From contig JBAXLO010000032.1 of assembly GCA_037134755.1 (NCBI GenBank), forward strand, positions 1 through 29,541: a stretch of DNA of 29,541 bases, in the 5' to 3' direction. The first letter of the stretch is position 1, and every line of letters starts with the position of its first letter. Shown piece by piece: positions 1 through 8,541 of this stretch. The DNA comes from JBAXLO01 sp037134755 (GTDB taxonomy: Bacteria > Bacteroidota > Bacteroidia > Bacteroidales > JACABE01). A model generated the notes under the pieces. The model was not told where the DNA came from, did no database searches, and worked only from the letters and a program-made list of their open reading frames with translations. Both the position numbers and the translations under genes were made by a program.

Positions 1-346
1 TATAACGCCTTTCATTATCCATATAATGTCTTTCGTTGTTCATATAACGCCTTTCGTTGTCCATATAATGCCTTTCGTTATCCATATAACGCCTTTCATT
101 GTCCATATAACGCCTTTCATTATCCATATAATGTCTTTCGTTGTTCATATAACGCCTTTCATTGTCCATATAATGCCTTTCGTTATCCATATAACGCCTT
201 TCATTGTCCATATAATGCCTTTCATTGTCCATATAATGCCTTTCGTTATCCATATAATGCCTTTTGTTATCCGTATAATGCCTTTCGTTGTCCATATAAT
301 GCCTTTCATTGTCCATAAAATGCCTTTCGTTGTCAATATAATGCCT
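1..346. repeat. 21-bp tandem repeat array (16 full units, truncated by window start)
   Basis: Sixteen complete 21-bp units begin at positions 8, 29, 50 and so on to 323, with a decaying piece from 344. The unit reads roughly CCTTTCRTTRTCCATATAAYG. Units in the body of the array differ at only five columns (1, 7, 10, 12, 20), and every difference is a transition; less regular changes appear only in the last four units. Units at 8-112 and 113-217 form a 105-bp higher-order repeat (five units) with two differences. Because 21 is a multiple of 3, both strands stay open: the plus strand gives a heptapeptide like PFVVHIM and the minus strand one like KGIIWTM. There are no spacers, so this is a minisatellite and not a CRISPR array. 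The open frame at 26-421 is probably a by-product. Confidence 0.93.
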
Positions 347-461
347 CTTCAAATGCCTTTAAATAATGAAGGGCAAGTAATTACGATATTTATTTATTGG
401 ATATTACTCATTCAAACTTAAATATTAAGAGTGTTGTATTAATTATATGGATGGAATTATC

Positions 462-2573
462 TTATAAATCTTTTTCAAAAGCACCTTTATCTAATACATT
501 ATAATAATTTACTTTAATAGAATCACATTCTTTTGACCATTTTAAAGATTGTGTTAAATAATTAGATGAATCGAAAATATATATTCCAGCATCAAACATC
601 TTTGTAAGTTCACTAATTTTTACTTTAGCATTATGCGAAATGATTAGATAATCTACTTTTATTCGATTACCACTATAATTATTGATGATTGGTTTATTTA
701 TCAATACCATTCTAATATCTTTAATTTGAAAAAAGCAATCAATTTTAACAGGAGTATATTTACTAACATTTTTCTTATAATTAATAAACTCTTTTGAATA
801 AGTTTGGATACCTAATTGCGAATAATTGTTTTCAAATTGAAAATTAAATTTTTCTTTATCAGTAATAACTATACTATCAGCAATTACTAAACAATGTTTG
901 CCATCAATAATATTTATAGCTGTCAATTTATTAATATCATAAACTATAAATTTCTTTTGAGAATACTGTTGATAAGTCTTAAATGAAGAAAATGAAATAA
1001 AACAAATTAAAATAATTAAAGCAGGTAATAACATCTTCTTCATCTTCATTAAAATATAAAAAAGAAGAAACATAACAAACAGATAGAGTAAAACGCAACT
1101 AAATCCTGTAAAAGAGATAGAACGAGTGACTGCTATTGGTAAGGTTTCGATAAAATGAATGCTTGTATTTAATCCAAACAGAAGCCAAACAAGTAATTTT
1201 GTGATTAAAACACTTATAAACGAAAACCATGAAGTAATTAATACTGCGATACCGGTGAATATAATAGCGGCTACAAAAAAGAAAACAATAATATTAGTTA
1301 TAAGAAAGAGATTGGGGAATTGGTGAAAATAATATAATGTTAAAGGTAAAGTAAAAAGTTGTGCTGCAAAAGAAAGAGCAGTAATCTGCCATAATTTATT
1401 TATTAAAAAATTAGTGGGTTTCCATAAAGAAGCAATCGGTTTTTGTAATAATAAAATGCCCGTAACTGCTAAATAAGATAATTGAAAGCCTAAATCAATT
1501 AAAAGATTTGGGTTGAAAACAAGAAAGATAATTGCTGATAGGCTTAGCAAGTTTAATGAGTTGAAATGTCGCCTATTCATCCTACCAATACTAACAAATG
1601 TAATCATTGTAGCTGCACGTAATACGGGCGAAGATAGTCCTGTCATTATTGCATAAAACCATATAAAAGATAGGATAAGTACTATTTTGAAGTGTTTACC
1701 ATATTTGTAATTGTCAAGAAATCCTAATAAGAAATTTAACATTAAAAGTATGATGCCAACATGCAGACCGGCTACCACAAGAACATGCACCGCACCGCTG
1801 CCTTGGTATTCTCTGAAAAGTTCTGAGTCAATATGATCAGTTTGCCCTAATAATATTGCAGCAATAACTCCATACTCCCTACCAGTCATATTATTATCTT
1901 CAAATATCTTTAAAAGATGTTTTCTGAATTTAGAAGCTGAATGAAAAATGAAATTTCCTTTATTCTCTGCAACTCTTTTCCATTGTGTTTTCTTAATATA
2001 AGATTGATAATAGATGTATTTATTTGCTAAAAAGCTCCGATAATCGAATTCGTTTGGATTTAGAGGAGGTTTTACTGCAATAAATTGTGAATATATTAGA
2101 AGTTGATCTCCATAATTAAGGATATCTGACAAAGAATCTTTTTCAATATAAATAATTCCTTTACCATTTGATGATTCCCAAACGCCTTTTATATTAGATG
2201 CCTCAACTTTAACTATTGCCTTCGTAGAATTTTGTTTTACAGATATAGGTTCTATTATTTTAACCAAATATAAATCTGAATCAGATGGAATATTTCCGTA
2301 ATAATTAGGGGCATTTCTAGTTGAGTTTGCTATAATAGTTAATTGGTAAGCTGAAATAAACAATAATACATTTAATATAAGCCCGACGATCCAATCATTC
2401 TTTCTTTTTATTATATAATTTGAAAAAATCAGTGCAAATAATATAAGTATAAATACAAAAACACAGCTTAAGAAAGAGACAGGAAGTGCTGTCTTTAGCC
2501 ATATTGCAGAAGCAATTCCAAATGCAAAAGGCAATAGAAAACGGATGAAAGGAACTTTATTCCATTTAAACAT
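462..2573 (-). CDS. comEC: ComEC/Rec2-family competence protein (DNA uptake channel)
   Basis: 703-residue polytopic membrane protein. The N-terminal ~90 residues hold three hydrophobic segments, followed by the soluble DUF4131-type region (residues ~95-200), then the Competence domain (~230-530) with its landmark HVLVVAGLHVGI and, further on, MTGLSSPVLRAA. These are the family signatures of the inner-membrane channel that moves single-stranded DNA into the cytoplasm in natural transformation. The C-terminal ~160 residues look like a decayed metallo-beta-lactamase-type domain: VDYLIISHNAKVKISEL sits where the metal-binding SHxDxDH-like motif would be, but the His/Asp ligands are missing, and the end (DSSN...GAF) still resembles the fold. 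It is transcribed alone, with no other competence gene nearby. A weak -7-like box (TAATTTCG, minus strand 2601-2594) lies just upstream. Confidence 0.93.
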   Translation of the reverse strand: MFKWNKVPFIRFLLPFAFGIASAIWLKTALPVSFLSCVFVFILILFALIFSNYIIKRKNDWIVGLILNVLLFISAYQLTIIANSTRNAPNYYGNIPSDSDLYLVKIIEPISVKQNSTKAIVKVEASNIKGVWESSNGKGIIYIEKDSLSDILNYGDQLLIYSQFIAVKPPLNPNEFDYRSFLANKYIYYQSYIKKTQWKRVAENKGNFIFHSASKFRKHLLKIFEDNNMTGREYGVIAAILLGQTDHIDSELFREYQGSGAVHVLVVAGLHVGIILLMLNFLLGFLDNYKYGKHFKIVLILSFIWFYAIMTGLSSPVLRAATMITFVSIGRMNRRHFNSLNLLSLSAIIFLVFNPNLLIDLGFQLSYLAVTGILLLQKPIASLWKPTNFLINKLWQITALSFAAQLFTLPLTLYYFHQFPNLFLITNIIVFFFVAAIIFTGIAVLITSWFSFISVLITKLLVWLLFGLNTSIHFIETLPIAVTRSISFTGFSCVLLYLFVMFLLFYILMKMKKMLLPALIILICFISFSSFKTYQQYSQKKFIVYDINKLTAINIIDGKHCLVIADSIVITDKEKFNFQFENNYSQLGIQTYSKEFINYKKNVSKYTPVKIDCFFQIKDIRMVLINKPIINNYSGNRIKVDYLIISHNAKVKISELTKMFDAGIYIFDSSNYLTQSLKWSKECDSIKVNYYNVLDKGAFEKDL

Positions 2574-2697
2574 TTATAATGTATATATAAATGCGAAATT
2601 ACTACTTTATCTTATATAAATGGAGGTTTTTATTATTTAGTTTCTCGAATAATACTAAATAGCTTTATTAATAAATTTTTATAAGCTTAATCTAAAT

Positions 2698-2727
2698 AAA
2701 AAACCCCGCCGCAAGCGACAGGGTTTT
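2698..2727 (-). terminator. Rho-independent terminator after the 2757-4676 gene
   Basis: On the minus strand AAAACCC and GGGTTTT form the base of a hairpin whose inner part (TGTCG CTTG CGGCG) pairs imperfectly. It is followed by a T-run (TTTTTTATTT). It lies 30 bases past the stop of the minus-strand gene at 2757-4676 and upstream of comEC, so it separates the two. Confidence 0.85.
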
Positions 2728-2756
2728 AAACCTTTTAAATATTATGATTAAATATT

Positions 2757-4676
2757 TTATTTGTTTAAAATAACTTTTTCAGTTGTAATATTATTGTTAG
2801 AATTAACTCTAATGAAATAAATACCATTTGAATAATTAGATAAATCAACAACTTTTGTGTTTTCAACTATCAAAACAGTTTTGCCAAAAACATCTGTAAC
2901 TGTGATTTGTGATTTACCAGTTATACCTGAAATGTTAACAATACCTTTTGAAGGATTTGGATACATTTTAATGCTAACAGGTGAAGAATTATTTTCAGTT
3001 ATTCCAGCAGCACTAAGTGGTACTTGAATTGAATTTAACACTTTTCCAGTAGCTTGATCAATAACAAAACCTACAAGACGTAAATTCCATGAATGTTGAT
3101 AAGCAGGAATAGTATAAGTATAGTTTTGAGTATAAACAGTACCATCAACAATTGAAGCAGGAATACTACTAGCAGTTCCTGAAAATCCACCAAGTAAAGC
3201 GCGATTTACAAAATTATAATGCATATAATTAGCAGGGATAACAGCTGGTAAACTTTCGAATCCACCCATAGCACCTAAAGCATTAGCTGCATAATAATTA
3301 TGTTGTTGAAAAGTAGTTGAATCTGTTGTTGGAGCAGCATCATCTTGCCAAGTTACATCCATTTCGTAAACAGCACCATCAATTCTCCAATCAACAGTAC
3401 CAGTAGTAACAGGAGTAGCTTTAACATCAAAAGAAATAACACCAGCGGTATTAGTAACATTTGCAATATTAACATCAACAGGTGAAACTACTGCTTTTTG
3501 AGTAGTATAGCAAGCTGCTGCATTTGAAGGATCATCAAGTAAAGTACGGTCAACAATTATAGTTGGGTAACCTGTAAATCCAGGATATGCTCCAATTCCA
3601 GCATCCCATTCAGTAACAACCATTGGGTCTGCATTATGAACAGCTACACCAACCCAATCAGTAGGATGCGCAGTTTCCATTTGGCCCATATAAACGATAC
3701 CTCTTACGCAGTAACCACACCATGTGCCAGTTGCTTCTTCACAAAATACACGTTTGGTAGGGATACTAGATAATACATTAACAGTTTTTGTTAAAACATT
3801 GTCAGTTGTATCACCATCAACACCACCATTAACATTTGATATGGTAACTTGAATAGCATGTTGTCCAACAGCTAAATTAGCAGGTATATTATGAGTAAAT
3901 GTAGCAGTAGCTAAAGAAGCAATATTTGCGCCAGCAACTGAATAAACAGCAGAAGCAGCACCACCATCAACTTTGTAAGTTACATCATAAGATGTAATTG
4001 CATTTCCGCCATTATTAGCAATAGTACCTGTAACATTTGTATTTCCTGCAACTACATAGCTAGCAGTATTAATTGAACTTAGAGTTGCATTAATAGGAGA
4101 TAATGATTTTACAACAACATCATCAACAGCTAATAGAAACTTATCATTTGAATTATTTCTCCATCCAATATAAACAGTTTGTCCAGCATAAGCTGATAAA
4201 TTAACAGACATTGTAGTAGGAGTTGATGGAGCAGCAGTAACAGAAGACAATACTGTAGATGTCATAATGTTAGCAGCAGTTGGAGCAGTTGTCATAATTC
4301 TCAGCTCATAACCATCAGGATAAGCTGGATCTTGAGCAACTACAAGATATTGTACAACTGGGTTAGTTGCAGGAATAACAATTGCAGGAGTAAACATCCA
4401 GCGATTTGCAGTTGCAGCTGCAGTAAACCAAGATACTGACCATGCACATTTAGATGTAATCTGCATGCCAGCTTGTGCATAACAATTCCAAGCTTGATCA
4501 TAAGGATGATTGGCTGTTAACGATGTACTCGGAGTTAACCCGTCTAAATTAAAAAGTGTCCATCCTGTTGGCATAGCACCATCTGCGACAGCATCAAAGT
4601 TTTCTTGAAATACGACCTGTGCTTTTAATCCGGTAAAAAGCACAACTAAGAATAAAAGAGTAAAAATCTTTTTCAT
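2757..4676 (-). CDS. T9SS-secreted protein: adhesin J-like domain, Ig-like domain, Omp28-type thioredoxin-like domain, sorting domain
   Basis: 639 residues. A signal peptide ends near KAQ (residue 20). Residues ~21-192 resemble the cleaved-adhesin / choice-of-anchor J fold (starts FQENFDAVADGAMPTGW, ends LLAVDDVVVKSL). Residues ~197-302 look like a CARDB/Ig-like domain. Residues ~308-550 resemble Omp28-related proteins with a thioredoxin fold: the redox motif is C320-G-Y-C323, and GYPTIIVD gives the usual cis-proline. Residues ~565-639 are a T9SS type A sorting domain (MYPNPSKG ... SNGIYFIRV). The protein should be exported by T9SS and attached to, or released from, the cell surface. Its partner or substrate is unknown. 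It has its own promoter (4767-4774) and terminator (2698-2727), and is divergent from a gene with the same modules in a different order. Confidence 0.9.
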   Translation of the reverse strand: MKKIFTLLFLVVLFTGLKAQVVFQENFDAVADGAMPTGWTLFNLDGLTPSTSLTANHPYDQAWNCYAQAGMQITSKCAWSVSWFTAAATANRWMFTPAIVIPATNPVVQYLVVAQDPAYPDGYELRIMTTAPTAANIMTSTVLSSVTAAPSTPTTMSVNLSAYAGQTVYIGWRNNSNDKFLLAVDDVVVKSLSPINATLSSINTASYVVAGNTNVTGTIANNGGNAITSYDVTYKVDGGAASAVYSVAGANIASLATATFTHNIPANLAVGQHAIQVTISNVNGGVDGDTTDNVLTKTVNVLSSIPTKRVFCEEATGTWCGYCVRGIVYMGQMETAHPTDWVGVAVHNADPMVVTEWDAGIGAYPGFTGYPTIIVDRTLLDDPSNAAACYTTQKAVVSPVDVNIANVTNTAGVISFDVKATPVTTGTVDWRIDGAVYEMDVTWQDDAAPTTDSTTFQQHNYYAANALGAMGGFESLPAVIPANYMHYNFVNRALLGGFSGTASSIPASIVDGTVYTQNYTYTIPAYQHSWNLRLVGFVIDQATGKVLNSIQVPLSAAGITENNSSPVSIKMYPNPSKGIVNISGITGKSQITVTDVFGKTVLIVENTKVVDLSNYSNGIYFIRVNSNNNITTEKVILNK

Positions 4677-4766
4677 TTGAATTTTTTTTATTACTATTAT
4701 TAATTAATAAGTTAAATGTGAATTTTTGTATGTATTACAATAATTGTAATATTTTAAATCACGATG

Positions 4767-4774
4767 CAAATATA
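4767..4774 (-). promoter_or_regulatory. -7 promoter box TATATTTG for the 2757-4676 gene
   Basis: The minus strand reads TATATTTGCA, a perfect match to the Bacteroidota -7 consensus TAnnTTTG, about 90 bases before the start codon. I see no clear TTG -33 element at the usual spacing. Confidence 0.6.
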
Positions 4775-4956
4775 TATATAAATTTCGACATAGGATTCCT
4801 TTAAATCATTTTTTATATCATTATTAACAGATATATTAGAATTAATCTGGTAAAATAGGAATAAATCATAAATATTTGTTAAAAACGCACTATAGTATAA
4901 AATAAATGTCTACTTTTACAGCTTAAAATAATATTTATAAACATAAAAATTAATAC

Positions 4957-6846
4957 ATGATGAGAAAATTATCTTTCGTTTTATTTGCTGTTAGTCTTTT
5001 TGCTTTTAATGCTTACAGCCAAACACCTAAATCACAAAGAGTGATTTTATGTGAAGAATTTACACAAGCAAGTTGTGGTCCATGTGCTGCTGACAATCCA
5101 GCATACAATGCTTTATTGAAAGCAAATCCTGGTAAAGTTGTTTCTATTAAGTATCAAACATCATGGCCTGGTGTTGATCCGATGAATGCTCAGACAGCTT
5201 CACAAGTTGCAACAAGAGTTACTTATTACGGAGTAACTGGTGTTCCAAATACTGTTGAAGATGGTAATGTTTACAATGGTATTCCTACAAGTTTTACACA
5301 AGCACTAATTGATGGCGAATATACAGTATCTTCTCCATTTACAATTTCAATTTCACATTATCTATCACCAAATTATGATTCAGTTTATTTGAAATGTTAC
5401 ATTACATGTACTACTGCTACTACTTTTGCAGGTCCCTTAAAAGGTTATGTAGTAATGACTGAAGACACTATTAGTTTTTCAACTGCGCCAGGGTCGAATG
5501 GAGAAAAGGTATTTTTTGATGTAATGAGAAAAATGTATCCAAGTGATGCAGGTGCTGATCTACCATTAACATGGGCTGTTGGTGATGTAGATTCAATTTT
5601 TGTAGCTGCTCCTATTCCTTCATACATTTATGATTTACGTAAAATGTCATTTGTTGCTTTTGTACAAGACAATTCAAACAAGCATGTAAAACAAGCAGCA
5701 TATGAAGCTCCATTGCCAATTTCGAGTAATTCAAGTGTTACAGCAATAGCTAGTGTTCCAGCTATGCAATGTAATGTTAATCCTTTTACTCCTTCAGTTA
5801 CTTTAAAAAACACTTCTACAACTGACACCTTATTTACAACTACTATTGTTTATTCTATTGATAATGGCACAGGACAAACTCAAGTATGGAATGGTGTATT
5901 ACTACCAGGAACTACTACTTCTGTAACATTAACTGCTATTACTCCAACAGTTGGAGCTCATACTATAAGTGTTTATACAACTCCTTATTTAGGATCGATG
6001 AATTCAGCTACATTTAAATTTGTTATTGAATCTAATTTTGGTCCAGCTCCAATGGTACAAGACTTTGAAAGCGTTACTGCTTTTCCTCCAGCAAATTGGG
6101 TGTTAGATAATACAGGAGGTTCTAACTGGGTACTTGCAACTAATACTGCCGGTATAAGTGCCTTCGGTACAGGTTTGAAATCTTCTGCTTTTGCTTTCTA
6201 TTCAATTCCTGCTGGAAACATTGGTTATATGTACAGCCTTCCTATGGATTTTACAGGTTTAAGTGTATTGAAGATGTCTTTTGTTGTTGCTTATGCTCAA
6301 TACCAAGCTGAAAATGACAAACTTGAAGTTCAGGTTTCTACTAATTGTGGTACTACTTGGACAAGTTTATATAACAAGAGTGGTGCAACTCTTTCAACTG
6401 CTGCTGCAACTACTTCTTCATTTATCCCAACTGCTACTCAGTGGAGAACTGAATTAGTAGACTTTGCTTCTGTTGCCGGACAAGCTAATGTTTTAATTCG
6501 TTTTAAAGCTACAAGTGCTTATGGAAACAATTTATTTGTAGACAATATCAATCTTTCGACTGATGCAGGTATAAATGAAGTAGATTTAAATAACAATATT
6601 ATGGTTAGCCCAAATCCTTTCAATGCTTCTTCTAACCTTACATTTAACTTGACTGAATCTAACGTTGTTAATTTAAAAATTATGAATGTTTTAGGACAAC
6701 AAGTATTTGAAAGTAATCAAGGTAAACTTGCTTCAGGTAGTCATACTATTGTTTTAAATGGTGAAAACTTATCTTCAGGAATATATTTTGTTAACCTAAC
6801 AATAGGAAACAAAACAATAACCAAAAAAGTATCTGTTAGTCACTAA
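4957..6846 (+). CDS. T9SS-secreted protein: Omp28-type thioredoxin-like domain, Ig-like domain, adhesin J-like domain, sorting domain
   Basis: 629 residues starting MMRK; the second Met (4960) is equally possible. A signal peptide ends near AYSQ (residue 22). The thioredoxin-like part comes first (residues ~24-190), with C40-G-P-C43 after a LCEEFTQAS stretch and a cis-proline in GVTGVPNTV. It is followed by a CARDB/Ig-like region (~255-345), a choice-of-anchor J / cleaved-adhesin-like domain (~362-535, starting VQDFESVTAFPPANW) and a T9SS type A sorting domain (~545-629, VSPNPFNAS ... SSGIYFVNL). CGPC is the thioredoxin active-site pair, so a surface or extracellular thiol-disulfide role is plausible but unproven. 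It is divergent from the 2757-4676 gene, with 280 bases between them, and ends at a strong bidirectional terminator. Confidence 0.9.
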   Translation: MMRKLSFVLFAVSLFAFNAYSQTPKSQRVILCEEFTQASCGPCAADNPAYNALLKANPGKVVSIKYQTSWPGVDPMNAQTASQVATRVTYYGVTGVPNTVEDGNVYNGIPTSFTQALIDGEYTVSSPFTISISHYLSPNYDSVYLKCYITCTTATTFAGPLKGYVVMTEDTISFSTAPGSNGEKVFFDVMRKMYPSDAGADLPLTWAVGDVDSIFVAAPIPSYIYDLRKMSFVAFVQDNSNKHVKQAAYEAPLPISSNSSVTAIASVPAMQCNVNPFTPSVTLKNTSTTDTLFTTTIVYSIDNGTGQTQVWNGVLLPGTTTSVTLTAITPTVGAHTISVYTTPYLGSMNSATFKFVIESNFGPAPMVQDFESVTAFPPANWVLDNTGGSNWVLATNTAGISAFGTGLKSSAFAFYSIPAGNIGYMYSLPMDFTGLSVLKMSFVVAYAQYQAENDKLEVQVSTNCGTTWTSLYNKSGATLSTAAATTSSFIPTATQWRTELVDFASVAGQANVLIRFKATSAYGNNLFVDNINLSTDAGINEVDLNNNIMVSPNPFNASSNLTFNLTESNVVNLKIMNVLGQQVFESNQGKLASGSHTIVLNGENLSSGIYFVNLTIGNKTITKKVSVSH

Positions 6847-6867
6847 GAAAAAGTATACTAATAATAT

Positions 6868-6903
6868 TAAAAAGCCCGACTATTTTTAGTCGGGCTTTTT
6901 TTA
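6868..6903. terminator. Bidirectional rho-independent terminator
   Basis: A perfect stem, AAAGCCCGACTA against TAGTCGGGCTTT, with a T-rich loop, A-run on the left and T-run on the right, so it can end transcription from both sides. It lies between the convergent genes ending at 6846 (+) and 6949 (-). Confidence 0.95.
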
Positions 6904-6948
6904 TGTAGATAAGGAAACTAATGAAGATGTGAAAAGAAGACCTTTTGA

Positions 6949-8355
6949 TTATTTATCGGCCTCGAAATCTACTGCAAGGCTCCCCTTTAAATTAACTAAC
7001 ACCTTAATTGACTCTGGAGTCAGGAAGATATTCTCAATACTCAGATTCAATAAAGTTCCATTCAAAAGAATATTCTTTGTGAGGTGATTGTTTGTCAATT
7101 GAGACTGTATCATTTTACGACTTTCTTCCAGCTTATCTCCTATTGGCATCGTTAAACTCGGTTCGATCATCTTCACAAATGTACCATGCATCAACCAGTC
7201 AGCAGTCTTCAACAGCTTGTTCTTAGTTTCGATATCATAGTCTATATCTTTGATTTTAACAGTCTGTGTTTCCTGTTCGAAGACTGGGACACCTGTAAGA
7301 TATATGGTTCCATTGATACTTCCTTTGAGGGTAGTGCCAATTACCATTTTATCATTGTTTCCAAAAACCTTTATATCCGTAACAGTAACAGTCTTTTTGC
7401 CCTGGGTAAATGTTTTACCTCTCAAATATTGCTTTGCCAATGAATCAGCGGATTTATAGGTAACCTCTGACATTAAATTAATAACAAAAGTATTATCAAA
7501 AGTTTTTGCCTGAACAAATTCAGGAAGAGTAGTGTTGATATTTTGTTTTGGCTCGTCGCCCATATAGGTTTCGATAATAGATTTAATACCTAAAGAAATC
7601 TTTAGTTTGCCATTCTGATTAATCAAAGGAGTTGCGGAGAACTGCTGTGGATTAAGTTTTAACCATAAATTATAAGTATCGGAGACTTTAATAGGTTTCT
7701 GCATGGTTACCCACATATCCTGCACGTATTTCTTTAAAGAGAAGTTCTGTTTTACAGCATTGTCAATCTCTTTTGTGAGCTTATCTTTGTTCGCTTTTAA
7801 TATTATGCTGGCAACAGAAGTAATAGGAATGTCGACAGGTCCAACTTTCATAACGGGAGTGCTTAGCCACTCGAATCCATCAGAAGTAGTGACAGTTGTA
7901 AATGACCAATCTTTGTTGATAGTGAACTTTGTTTTGAATTTAAGTGCAATCTCAGCATTCACTTCTCTGTAATCGGACAAGGTAATGCCTAATTTACTAA
8001 CTTTCCATCCAGCTTTAATCCATAGTTTTAAAGGGATTCTGTACCACATTCCATCATCAGAATAATTAAGTTTAAAATCTTCCTTTTTCCAGGCTTTTAC
8101 CATGATGTTATCGTTATTATTATTTTCATAACTATCATCATTATAGATAAGACCTGTAAATTGTTTGTTAAGTTTGTTTTGGATGTCAATAATATTTACT
8201 GATAAAGGCAAATTAATTACCGAAGGTTTGGGAACATACTTAGGAACGTTGTATTCTTCTGAAGGTTTGGCAACTTTCATAGTGCTGCAACTACTAAAAG
8301 CTATAATTGATAACATCAACAAGCTGATGAACTTAAACTGATTAATTGTTTTCAT
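6949..8355 (-). CDS. DUF4403 family lipoprotein
   Basis: 468 residues from the start at 8355. The open frame extends to 8400, but a perfect -7 box (TACTTTTG, minus strand 8384-8377) lies inside that extension, and starting at 8355 gives a proper lipoprotein signal: MKTINQFKFISLL..., then AFSSC with the lipid-bearing Cys at residue 23. The mature protein matches the DUF4403 family: a long, mostly beta protein, with a MWYRIPLKLWIKAGW segment, repeated SLGIKSIIETYMG-like strands and a late GTLLNLSIENIFLTPESI stretch. I recall DUF4403 as resembling lipid-transfer folds, but no function is established, so none is assigned. The residues after Cys (STMK) lack the acidic surface-export signal, so a periplasm-facing location is more likely. 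It is monocistronic. Confidence 0.85.
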   Translation of the reverse strand: MKTINQFKFISLLMLSIIAFSSCSTMKVAKPSEEYNVPKYVPKPSVINLPLSVNIIDIQNKLNKQFTGLIYNDDSYENNNNDNIMVKAWKKEDFKLNYSDDGMWYRIPLKLWIKAGWKVSKLGITLSDYREVNAEIALKFKTKFTINKDWSFTTVTTSDGFEWLSTPVMKVGPVDIPITSVASIILKANKDKLTKEIDNAVKQNFSLKKYVQDMWVTMQKPIKVSDTYNLWLKLNPQQFSATPLINQNGKLKISLGIKSIIETYMGDEPKQNINTTLPEFVQAKTFDNTFVINLMSEVTYKSADSLAKQYLRGKTFTQGKKTVTVTDIKVFGNNDKMVIGTTLKGSINGTIYLTGVPVFEQETQTVKIKDIDYDIETKNKLLKTADWLMHGTFVKMIEPSLTMPIGDKLEESRKMIQSQLTNNHLTKNILLNGTLLNLSIENIFLTPESIKVLVNLKGSLAVDFEADK

Positions 8356-8376
8356 ATTTTTAATATTAATATTCAG

Positions 8377-8384
8377 CAAAAGTA
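8377..8384 (-). promoter_or_regulatory. -7 promoter box TACTTTTG for the DUF4403 gene
   Basis: The minus strand reads TTAGTACTTTTGCTGAA, a perfect TAnnTTTG, 21 bases before the ATG at 8355. It overlaps the longest open frame (start 8400) and therefore decides for the downstream start. Confidence 0.7.
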
Positions 8385-8482
8385 CTAAAACTTTTTTCAT
8401 TTACTGATAAAGTAAGGATTGTTTTATCAAAAATATCATAATTATAGTATAAGATAAAAATATATTTGCTCCAAACATTCAT

Positions 8483-8514
8483 AAAAAAAGCCTGACTTTG
8501 ATTAGTCAAGCTTT
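8483..8514 (-). terminator. Terminator after the aldo/keto reductase gene
   Basis: The minus strand reads AAAGCTTGACT, loop AATCAA, then AGTCAGGCTTT and a run of seven T. The stem is 11 bp with one G-U pair. It lies 28 bases past the stop at 8542. Confidence 0.88.
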
Positions 8515-8541
8515 AATATTAAGGTTAGATTTGATTGTATT

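Noticed and set aside
1..346. CRISPR array
   Set aside because: The units follow each other directly with no spacers and no cas genes are present.
26..421. 131-codon open frame across the tandem repeat (plus strand), and a 63-codon one on the minus strand
   Set aside because: The frame is kept open only because the repeat is 21 bp long. There is no leader or signal, and the opposite strand is equally open. Recorded as a repeat instead.
4871..4918. Promoter for the 4957 gene (TTG at 4876 and TACTTTTA at 4911)
   Set aside because: The -7 box has a mismatch at its last base and the spacing between the two elements is far too long, so it is not listed.
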